Below are positions 1 to 6,128 of a DNA stretch of 24,092 nt, piece after piece. A program made the translations under genes and the position numbers. The DNA is from JAXGPP01 sp964436865. Its GTDB lineage: Bacteria; Planctomycetota; Planctomycetia; Pirellulales; Thermoguttaceae. The stretch lies in contig CAYTFK010000071.1 of the NCBI GenBank assembly GCA_964436865.1, forward strand, positions 1-24,092. The letters are read 5' to 3'. Positions within the stretch are counted from its first letter, which is position 1; every line of letters starts with the position of its first letter. The notes under the pieces were generated by a model that was not told where the DNA came from, made no database searches, and saw nothing but the letters and a program-made list of their open reading frames with translations.

Positions 1-111
1 CCCTTGCGGAGGCCCGGCAATAAGTTGGCGTAGCACGATTCCGCCCCATTGGCTATGATCCGCGCGGCCGGGTGGAGTGATGCCGACAGGGGATTGCCGG
101 TGGGCGGCAGC

Positions 112-363
112 TCACATGGCTGTGAGCGCCAGAATCACCGCCGCGATCCCCAGTAACCCGAGCACGATCCACCAGCCGGACCGACCCGACCAGACGCTTG
201 TGTCGGCCGTCACGTAGGTGCCGCAATTCGGGCAGGCGACGGCATCTTCGTAGATTTCGGCCCCGCAGCTTGGACAGGAGACGGTCAGCGACTCGGCGGC
301 GTCATCGTCCACCGGGTTGTAATCGTCGTCGGGTTCGTCTTGCCAGCGATCGTCGTCGGCCAT
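112..363 (-). CDS. Small zinc-ribbon protein with C-terminal membrane anchor
   Basis: This 83-residue protein has three visible parts. Residues 1-26 are very acidic. A zinc ribbon follows at about 30-50, with two CxxC knuckles (CPSC and CPNC) that would bind one Zn ion. A Trp/Leu/Ile/Ala-rich hydrophobic segment at about 63-83 runs to the C-terminus and should act as a tail anchor, leaving the ribbon in the cytoplasm. Such short zinc-ribbon plus single-membrane-helix proteins are common and mostly uncharacterised, so I assign no specific role. The ATG at 363 has no clear Shine-Dalgarno. The gene is divergent from the LysM gene, with 174 nt between them. I am confident that it is a gene because both knuckles and the membrane segment are intact. 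Its function is unknown. Confidence 0.8.
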   Translation of the reverse strand: MADDDRWQDEPDDDYNPVDDDAAESLTVSCPSCGAEIYEDAVACPNCGTYVTADTSVWSGRSGWWIVLGLLGIAAVILALTAM

Positions 364-402
364 CGGTATTGCGTCCGTACGTGTTGTTTGTTGCCATTAC
401 TT

Positions 403-430
403 GTTATCGACCTTGTCCGCGGCCCATCAA
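403..430 (-). promoter_or_regulatory. Weak candidate promoter for the zinc-ribbon gene
   Basis: On the minus strand, TTGATG (430-425) and GATAAC (408-403) are separated by 16 nt. Each hexamer matches the sigma70 consensus at 4 of 6 positions. The predicted start would give a leader of about 35 nt. The match is weak and based only on eye inspection. Confidence 0.22.
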
Positions 431-440
431 GCGAGCCGTG

Positions 441-458
441 GAGCGTGTAGAGCGTGTC
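441..458. repeat. Two-copy 9-bp tandem repeat
   Basis: GAGCGTGTA and GAGCGTGTC stand head to tail between the zinc-ribbon and LysM genes. A related GAGCCGTG lies just before them. There are only two copies, so it may be chance or a small protein-binding site. Confidence 0.4.
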
Positions 459-524
459 AGGCGCGCAGGAAGCGTGCCCCGGCGCTCAATGAATCGCGCT
501 TCACATAAGTTGTCGTGCATCGTC

Positions 525-531
525 AAGGAGG
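525..531 (+). promoter_or_regulatory. Strong Shine-Dalgarno of the LysM gene
   Basis: AAGGAGG lies 6 nt before the ATG at 538. It is the best ribosome binding site in the window and fixes this start. Many other genes here have weak or no such site. Confidence 0.85.
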
Positions 532-537
532 ACGATC

Positions 538-1800
538 ATGAACTCCCTCAAAACGCTGTTCGTCGTTGGTATCCTTGTGGCGGTCGGGTACGGGGTCTAT
601 GTGGCGATTAACACCAATCCTCCCGGCTCCCCTTCGGCCGACGGCGTGACCGATTGGTCGACGGGGCCTGGCCAGGCGCACGCGCCGCTGCAGGCTAATC
701 CCTTCGCCCCCGCCGACATCGCCGCCACCCCCTTGACGCCCCTGCCGGGCGCCACCGCGACCCCCGAGCCGACCCCCTCGCCGGCTCCTTTCGGCAACGG
801 CGCGGCGCCGGGCTTCGGTGACGGATTCTATGGCATCACCGACATCGCCGAACAGGCGCCCTCGCCCTCGCCGGCTCCATACTCCTATGCCAAACCGGAC
901 GGCGCGCCGCCCGCCGGAGTCATGCCGCCCGGCGAAGCGGTTGCCGGCGACAACGGCAGCAGCTTGAGCTACCCGGTGACTCAGCCTTTGGCTGTTCCGC
1001 CCGGAACCGATTCCGCGGGCGCGCCGGCCGATTCAGCAGCCAACAAGGCCGGGGGCGCAGCGGTCGCCGACGACACCGTGCGGCCGGAATTCAGCAACTT
1101 CATCAACAGCGTACACCAGTCGCTCGGCAAAGGCGAACTGCTCGACGCCTACCGCGGACTGTGCCGGTTCTATGGCCACCCGAACCTCTCCGCCGCCGAA
1201 TCGCGGCAGCTCACCGAGCTGCTCGACCAGGTGGCGGGAACGGTGGTTTACGATCCCACACAGCATCTGCTCGAAGCGGCCTGCACGGTCGCTCCGGGCG
1301 AGACGCTGGAGCAGATTGCCGAGCGCTACCAGGTGCCATGGCAGATGCTGGCGCGGATCAATGGCATCAGCGACCCGCAGGCCATTCAGCCGGGACAGCA
1401 ACTCAAGGTCGTCCGCGGTCCGGTGGAAGCGGAGCTTCGCGTCGGCGATTGCGAGCTGACGCTGATGTTGCCCGGCAGGTGTTATGCCGGCCGCTTCCCT
1501 GCGGGTGTCGGCCCCGACCTTCCCGAGACGGCCGATTTGTTCCTGGTCAAGGAAAAGCAAGGCCCGTCGGTCTATGGCAGCTATTCTGCGGGAGGTGCCG
1601 GCGGCCAAGCGCCCCATTTCATCGCCCTGGACGCACCCGGCGGACCGACAGGCGACGCCACGGTCGGCATTCACGCGGCCAGCCACCCCGGCGACGTGGG
1701 CCGCATCTCCGACCGCGGCTCAATCAGTGTCGCCGACCGCGACATCAAGGACCTCTACGACATTCTCTCAGTGGGCTCCACCGTGCGGATCATCCGCTGA
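538..1800 (+). CDS. LysM protein with degenerate L,D-transpeptidase (YkuD-like) C-terminus
   Basis: This is a 420-residue envelope protein. A membrane anchor or signal segment lies at about 5-24. A long Pro/Ala/Gly-rich linker follows at about 27-180, then a short helical stretch at about 183-235. A LysM peptidoglycan-binding domain lies at about 247-292. The C-terminal domain (about 297-420) looks like an L,D-transpeptidase fold. It keeps the GIH motif (His379) and the closing DIKDLYDIL...VGSTVRI pattern. Where active YkuD enzymes have the catalytic S-x-G-C-x-R, this protein reads DRGSIS: Ser395 replaces the nucleophilic Cys and Ser397 replaces the Arg. It therefore probably binds the cell wall without cross-linking it, which is an inference from these residues. 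The start is supported by AAGGAGG at 525-531 with a 6-nt spacer. pyrE follows 111 nt downstream on the same strand. Confidence 0.85.
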   Translation: MNSLKTLFVVGILVAVGYGVYVAINTNPPGSPSADGVTDWSTGPGQAHAPLQANPFAPADIAATPLTPLPGATATPEPTPSPAPFGNGAAPGFGDGFYGITDIAEQAPSPSPAPYSYAKPDGAPPAGVMPPGEAVAGDNGSSLSYPVTQPLAVPPGTDSAGAPADSAANKAGGAAVADDTVRPEFSNFINSVHQSLGKGELLDAYRGLCRFYGHPNLSAAESRQLTELLDQVAGTVVYDPTQHLLEAACTVAPGETLEQIAERYQVPWQMLARINGISDPQAIQPGQQLKVVRGPVEAELRVGDCELTLMLPGRCYAGRFPAGVGPDLPETADLFLVKEKQGPSVYGSYSAGGAGGQAPHFIALDAPGGPTGDATVGIHAASHPGDVGRISDRGSISVADRDIKDLYDILSVGSTVRIIR

Positions 1801-1811
1801 ACGGCGAGGCT

Positions 1812-1850
1812 GCTCGCGAGGGCGAGCGCGGCGGGCATCTTTCGCAGATG
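1812..1850 (+). terminator. Tandem small hairpins after the LysM gene
   Basis: Two short perfect stems follow the LysM stop. The first is GCTCGC / GCGAGC (1812-1827, 4-nt loop). The second is CATCT / AGATG (1836-1850, 5-nt loop). Neither has a following T-tract, so termination is uncertain. They could instead be part of the pyrE leader. Confidence 0.3.
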
Positions 1851-1899
1851 GTCGCGAAGTGGTATACGTGGTGCCAGTTGATCCGACCACGATACTCGC

Positions 1900-1904
1900 G
1901 AGGA
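1900..1904 (+). promoter_or_regulatory. Shine-Dalgarno deciding the GTG start of pyrE
   Basis: GAGGA is followed by a 7-nt spacer and then GTG at 1912. There is no nearby in-frame ATG giving the expected N-terminus. Confidence 0.7.
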
Positions 1905-1911
1905 CCCGCCG

Positions 1912-2469
1912 GTGTACGACAAAGAAGCGCTCGTTGCCCTCGTGCGGCAGAAGGCCCTGAAATTCGGCAACTTCACGCTGGCTTCCGGCAGGAAGGCCAC
2001 CTACTACCTCGACGGCAAGCAGGTGACGCTCGACGCCCACGGCGCCCGCCTCATCGCCGAAGGTATCCTCGATCTGCTGGGGGCGGAAGGCATGCCGAAG
2101 GCCATCGGAGGCATGTCGATTGGCGCTGATCCGATTACGGCCGCCGTGGTCACCATGTCCGCTGTGCGCGAAACGCCGATCCGCGGTTTCATGGTCCGCA
2201 AGGAAAGCAAGGGTCACGGCACCAACCAATTCATCGAAGGTCCGGTCGAGCCCGGCGATGAAGTGGTGATCGTGGAGGATGTGGTCACCACCGGCGGCTC
2301 GTCGCTTGTGGCCATCGAACGGGCCGAGCAGTTTGGGCTGAAAGTCGTTCGCGTTGTCGCCATTATCGACCGCATGGAAGGCGGCAGCGGTAAATTCCCC
2401 GCGCTTGGCTACCCCTTCTCGAGCCTCCTGACGATCCGCGACTTCGGCATCGAGCCCCCGGTAGAGTAG
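1912..2469 (+). CDS. pyrE: Orotate phosphoribosyltransferase
   Basis: This 185-residue enzyme transfers the phosphoribosyl group from PRPP to orotate to give orotidine 5'-phosphate, the fifth step of de novo UMP synthesis in the cytoplasm. The N-terminus carries the family pattern ALKFGNFTLASGRKATYYLD, where substrate-binding residues lie. The PRPP-binding signature VVIVEDVVTTGGS is intact at about 118-130. The length is normal for single-domain PyrE. The start is a GTG, chosen because GAGGA at 1900-1904 sits 7 nt upstream and the protein then begins where homologues do. No other pyrimidine gene is in the window, so it is not part of a local pyr operon. It ends 45 nt from the convergent cytochrome gene. 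Identification is firm. Confidence 0.96.
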   Translation: MYDKEALVALVRQKALKFGNFTLASGRKATYYLDGKQVTLDAHGARLIAEGILDLLGAEGMPKAIGGMSIGADPITAAVVTMSAVRETPIRGFMVRKESKGHGTNQFIEGPVEPGDEVVIVEDVVTTGGSSLVAIERAEQFGLKVVRVVAIIDRMEGGSGKFPALGYPFSSLLTIRDFGIEPPVE

Positions 2470-2514
2470 CCGGCGATCAGCATTCAGCCTTCAGAATTCC
2501 GGATGGCGTATTTG

Positions 2515-5100
2515 CTATTCGGTCTTTCCGGCCTGCTGCTCCAGGTATTGGAGGAACTGCTCGAACCGCGGGTCGCTCGGTTGCGAACGGACGAGTTCCT
2601 TGGCGCAGGCAATCGCGCGCGACCACTGCTCCTGCTGGGCGTAGAGGATCGCCAGGGCATGGAGATAGTCGGGCACGTGAGGCGCCAGATCGTAGGCGGC
2701 CTTCAGTGCCTGTTCGGCCTCGGCGTGGCGATTGACCTTCTGCAGCGCCAAGCCGTAATTGTACTTCACGCGCGGATTCTCCGGCGCGCCTTGGGAAGCC
2801 TGGCCGAGCAGTTCGACTGCCTCCCCGAGCCGTGTTTCGTCCTCCGCTACCAGCAACCCAAGCGAATAGCGGGCGTCGGCCAGTTCGCGGCGGATCGCGC
2901 CCAGGTCGCGGAACGGCTTCTCAGCCTCCGACTCCTGCCGCAATTGATCGACCACGCGGCGAAACTGCCCTTCAGCGTCGCGTTTACGGCCGAGCTGGTC
3001 GAAGAGCATGGCCAGATTGATGCGCGCCGGGATGAATTCCGGATCCAGACGGAGCGAAGTTTCGTAGGCCTGCTGGGCCCGCTCCGGCTGCCCCTGCTGG
3101 GCGTAGATCACTCCCAGCCCCAGATGCGCGCCCGGCTGCTCGGCAACAGCCGACTGCCCCTCGATGTATTCCGCCAGAACGGCGTCGAACGCATCCCGAT
3201 CGCGCTGTGAAAACGCGTTCCGCGGCACGGCCGCCAGGAGCCTTGCCGCCTCGGTCCGCACGGCACGAACCGGATCGAAGAGCATGGGCGAGAGCCGCCG
3301 GTGCAGCTCCTCAGGCGCGAGGAACTCCAGGCTGCGGACGGCCGTGGTCCGCACCAGCGGATCTTCGCTTCGCAGTCCCTCCACCGCCGCCGCCACCGCG
3401 GTGTCGCTCTGGTAGTGGCTCAAAAGCGCGATGGCGCTGGCCCGCACGATCCCCCGGGTATCCTGGTGTCGTGTCAGGGCATATAGGTCCCGATCCGCAC
3501 CGGATTTGCCGTCCCGACCCGCGGCAATGGCATGGGCAAAGTGCGGTGGCCCCTTCCGGGCGCCGTACCATTTTTCTACCTGATCGGCCGCCCACTGGGG
3601 CGTCTCTTCCTTCGCCTGGTCCCGGTGGCATAGGTTGCACGCGTTGGGGATGCCCAGGGCGACGGTCAGGTCCGGCCGCGGAATGCGAAGGCTGTGGTCC
3701 CGCCGCGGGTCGACCACCATATATTTCGTTATGGGCATGTGGCACTCAACGCACTTCGTGCCCGGCTGGCTGGAATCCGGATGGTGGTGGTGCAGCGGCG
3801 TGTCGTATTTCGACGGCGTGTGGCACTGGCCGCAGAGGCGGTTGTCCGGGAACTTGATCTTGATCGAGTGCGGGTCGTGGCAGTCGCTGCAGCGGACCTT
3901 CTGGTGGTACATCTTGCTCTGGATAAACGAGCTGTACTCGTAGTCTTCGTCGAGGATCTGGCCGTCGGCGTAGTACTCTTGGCCGTCGAGCATTTCCGGT
4001 ACGAAGTAGTCCAACAGCCGCGCGCCGGCCTGATGGCCCGGAGCGACGACCCTTCGCCGGGCGTGGCACGGCGCGCAGGTTTCGACCTGCACCCGGTGGT
4101 CCTCCTGCTTCAGATCAGGCAGTCCGTAGCCGTGCCGCCGATCCCAGAAGAATCCCTTCGATTCGGCCAGCTTGACGTGCAGACTGCCGGGACCGTGGCA
4201 CGTCTCGCAACTCACGTCGATTTCCGACCACGTCGTGTGGTAGGTATTGGTCGCCACATCGAAATTCTTCTGGAGATTCGTGGTGTGGCATTCCGCGCAC
4301 ATGTAGTTCCAGTTCTGCAGCGGGCGCGTCCAATGAAGCGGATCGTCGTGCGGAATCCGCTCGCCCGGATAAAGGTGAAACCACTGCTTCCGCTCGGTGT
4401 CCCAGGAGACGGGCAGACATTGCACGCGACCGTCCGGGAATTCGACCAGATACTGCTGGAGCGGCCGCACGCCGAACACGTACTTGACCTCGAAGGTCTC
4501 GGCATCCCCCGCCCGGTTGTCGGTTCGGGCGAAGTATTTTCCGCCCTCGCGAAAGAACCTTGTCGTGACGGCAAAATCGGCCTTGAGCCGGCCGGTGGCG
4601 ATAAGACGTCGCGCGGCATCGCCCACCGCCTGCTGGGCGGTGATCGCGTCCGACGGTCGCACCGGCACCGGATTGCGGCGGAGTTCGGTTACCCGAGCGG
4701 CGACCTCGGGCGACAGCGCCGCCATGACTTTCTTCTCCAGCGCCGGCGCCGCGCCGTGGAGCGCCGCGGCCCAGGTGTCGGGGTCAATTACCTCGGCGAG
4801 GGCTCGCACCTCGACGTCGCTCAGCCGGACGAGATCCTCGAACGCGACGTGGGTGAAGCGGCAATCGTTGAAGTCGCCAAGCACCGTCTCCGGCGTGGCG
4901 TGGTCCATGGCCCGGTCGTGGTCCGAAGCGGTCCAGAGTTCCGTCTCCTTCGGATGACATTCGGCGCAGCTTTGGCGTCCGACGTACTCGGCGGTGGCGT
5001 CAGCCGGCAGGGCGAACCACCAGTCGACGGCCAGCAAGGCCGCGAGAAGCGCCGAGGCGACAAGTGAAGCCAGAAGAAAGCGACGGAAAGGACGCGACAT
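2515..5100 (-). CDS. Octahaem c-type cytochrome with HEAT and TPR repeats
   Basis: This is an 861-residue exported electron-transfer protein. A membrane anchor or signal segment lies at about 8-30. Eight CxxCH haem-attachment motifs follow: Cys45, 268, 298, 342, 404, 423, 450 and 488 (first Cys of each). HEAT-like repeats lie at about 545-625 and TPR repeats at about 655-850. The order is first haem, a 220-residue region with one extra Cys (Cys80, not a CxxCH), then a cluster of seven haems. Related multihaem cytochromes with HEAT/TPR tails occur in Planctomycetota and Acidobacteria, but their substrates are unknown. The TPRs suggest a docking partner. I start at ATG 5100 because it places the hydrophobic segment at the N-terminus. 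The ORF extends to 5241, but that part encodes a Pro-rich stretch without a signal. No Shine-Dalgarno is visible. The SufR-like regulator lies 203 nt upstream on the same strand. Confidence 0.9.
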   Translation of the reverse strand: MSRPFRRFLLASLVASALLAALLAVDWWFALPADATAEYVGRQSCAECHPKETELWTASDHDRAMDHATPETVLGDFNDCRFTHVAFEDLVRLSDVEVRALAEVIDPDTWAAALHGAAPALEKKVMAALSPEVAARVTELRRNPVPVRPSDAITAQQAVGDAARRLIATGRLKADFAVTTRFFREGGKYFARTDNRAGDAETFEVKYVFGVRPLQQYLVEFPDGRVQCLPVSWDTERKQWFHLYPGERIPHDDPLHWTRPLQNWNYMCAECHTTNLQKNFDVATNTYHTTWSEIDVSCETCHGPGSLHVKLAESKGFFWDRRHGYGLPDLKQEDHRVQVETCAPCHARRRVVAPGHQAGARLLDYFVPEMLDGQEYYADGQILDEDYEYSSFIQSKMYHQKVRCSDCHDPHSIKIKFPDNRLCGQCHTPSKYDTPLHHHHPDSSQPGTKCVECHMPITKYMVVDPRRDHSLRIPRPDLTVALGIPNACNLCHRDQAKEETPQWAADQVEKWYGARKGPPHFAHAIAAGRDGKSGADRDLYALTRHQDTRGIVRASAIALLSHYQSDTAVAAAVEGLRSEDPLVRTTAVRSLEFLAPEELHRRLSPMLFDPVRAVRTEAARLLAAVPRNAFSQRDRDAFDAVLAEYIEGQSAVAEQPGAHLGLGVIYAQQGQPERAQQAYETSLRLDPEFIPARINLAMLFDQLGRKRDAEGQFRRVVDQLRQESEAEKPFRDLGAIRRELADARYSLGLLVAEDETRLGEAVELLGQASQGAPENPRVKYNYGLALQKVNRHAEAEQALKAAYDLAPHVPDYLHALAILYAQQEQWSRAIACAKELVRSQPSDPRFEQFLQYLEQQAGKTE

Positions 5101-5114
5101 GCGGAGGACGGGCA

Positions 5115-5152
5115 GGGGGCGGGAGGAGGGGAGCGGCGGGAGGGTTGGGGGG
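5115..5152 (+). other. G-quadruplex-forming polypurine tract upstream of the cytochrome gene
   Basis: Six runs of three or more G (5, 3, 4, 3, 3 and 6) are packed into 38 nt with loops of 1-6 nt. This satisfies the usual G3+N1-7 quadruplex pattern. It lies 15-52 nt upstream of the cytochrome start, with G on the template strand, so the mRNA leader there would be C-rich. The 203-nt gap 5101-5303 holds no other gene. Confidence 0.65.
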
Positions 5153-5303
5153 TACCTGAAAACAAGCTGGGCGAAACGCCGCGGAGCCGGGATCGACAGC
5201 AGATGCTGCCGCGCCAGGTCTATTCTCCCGGCGAATGCCAACGGACTCCGTCCCGTCCACGATACCCGATTCCATCGCCGATGAACACACTGGCGACAGG
5301 GTG

Positions 5304-5981
5304 TTACTTGCCGTTGGTAGAGGCGATCTCAAACACGCAGCATGCCGCCCCGTCGTGGCGGCATGCGGTGCGGCGGACCGGAGCGCCGACGACCTCGCTC
5401 ATCATCTCCTGGTCGACACAGCAGACGGCCCCGCTGGATTCGTACATGCTGATGAACGGGCAACTCCGCTTGCGGATCGCCAGTTGACCGTCGTCGCCTT
5501 CGTCGATATCGACCAAAACGCCCTCGTCGGCGAACAGCCGCGACATCTGCTCGAGCCGTTCAGCAGGCGTCCGGCCGGAAATGCGGCGCTTATAGTGTTC
5601 TGCAAGCTCGACTGCGGTGCGGTGCAGCACCTTTTCCGTCAACCGGCGACCGCCAACCTCGTCGACGGCCTTCCATATCGCCGGCACGAGCAGTCGCTGG
5701 TTGCTGGCGAACAGCAGCAGCAGCGCCGCCTGAGTGGCCGAGTAGAGGTGCCGCGGCCGCCCCCGACCCGGCAATCGTTCGGTAGTCCGGTCAACGAATC
5801 CGGCTGCCGCCAATTCGTTGAGTTGCTCGGTAACCGCGGTCCGCGTCACCCCCGTAGCCCGAATCATCTCGGAGACAGTCCGCGGAGGGGTTCCAACCAG
5901 GAGCTTGATGATCCGGAGTCCGGCGGCGCTAATGGTTGGTTCGACGGGTTGTCTCATGTTCCGCGCGGAGACTCGCTCCAT
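5304..5981 (-). CDS. HTH transcriptional regulator, SufR/COG2345-like, with C-terminal cysteine cluster
   Basis: This is a 225-residue DNA-binding regulator. A winged helix-turn-helix lies at about 15-85; its recognition region is MIRATGVTRTAVTEQLNEL, followed by a GRGRPRHLY wing. A helical middle domain (about 90-155) is followed by a C-terminal sensor-like domain with six cysteines (174, 187, 188, 207, 214, 215). The spacing C-x12-C-x19-C-x6-C resembles the conserved cysteines of SufR-type Fe-S regulators in COG2345, so a bound Fe-S cluster or metal is plausible but inferred. No suf genes are in the window. It is followed 203 nt downstream by the octahaem cytochrome, the most obvious candidate target. 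A promoter with an overlapping inverted repeat lies upstream (6048-6091), suggesting autoregulation. An alternative start is the Met at 5957. I use 5981, which has GAGAAGG-like purines upstream. Confidence 0.82.
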   Translation of the reverse strand: MERVSARNMRQPVEPTISAAGLRIIKLLVGTPPRTVSEMIRATGVTRTAVTEQLNELAAAGFVDRTTERLPGRGRPRHLYSATQAALLLLFASNQRLLVPAIWKAVDEVGGRRLTEKVLHRTAVELAEHYKRRISGRTPAERLEQMSRLFADEGVLVDIDEGDDGQLAIRKRSCPFISMYESSGAVCCVDQEMMSEVVGAPVRRTACRHDGAACCVFEIASTNGK

Positions 5982-6047
5982 GACACTCGATGCCCCTTCT
6001 CTCTGCGGTCAAGCGGTGCTGGGGGCGATTTTCCCCAACTGCACTTG

Positions 6048-6076
6048 ATAATAACGGCCTTCGCCCCTATTTGCAA
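6048..6076 (-). promoter_or_regulatory. Sigma70-like promoter of the HTH regulator
   Basis: On the minus strand, TTGCAA (6076-6071, 4/6) and TATTAT (6053-6048, 5/6) are separated by exactly 17 nt. The predicted start near 6041 gives a leader of about 60 nt. This is among the better promoter matches in the window. Confidence 0.5.
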
Positions 6077-6091
6077 ACCCCTCGCATAGGG
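6065..6091. promoter_or_regulatory. Inverted repeat overlapping the -35 box of the regulator promoter
   Basis: CCCTAT (6065-6070) and ATAGGG (6086-6091) form a 6-bp dyad with a 15-nt centre. An 8-bp palindrome TTTGCAAA (6070-6077) is nested at one edge and covers the -35 hexamer. It is a candidate operator, for the regulator itself or another factor. Confidence 0.35.
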
Positions 6092-6103
6092 ATAGTGTTT
6101 TCC

Positions 6104-6127
6104 CCGACCCGCGCCTGGGGCGGTCGG
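6104..6127 (-). terminator. Hairpin just downstream of the sulfatase stop
   Basis: CCGACC / GGTCGG (6 bp, 12-nt loop) starts 2 nt after the sulfatase stop codon in the direction of transcription. An alternative inner stem CGCC / GGCG is possible. No U-tract follows, so it is a weak terminator candidate. Confidence 0.3.
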
Positions 6128-6128
6128 A

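Noticed and set aside
1..111. TATGAT at 54-59 as a promoter
   Set aside because: There is no acceptable -35 hexamer at 16-18 nt, and no plus-strand gene follows. I see nothing else in this stretch.
3694..5067. 457-codon plus-strand frame
   Set aside because: It lies opposite the octahaem cytochrome, whose eight CxxCH motifs prove the minus-strand frame.
5101..5241. 47-residue N-terminal extension of the cytochrome
   Set aside because: It would bury the signal/anchor segment behind a Pro-rich stretch and run through the G-rich tract.
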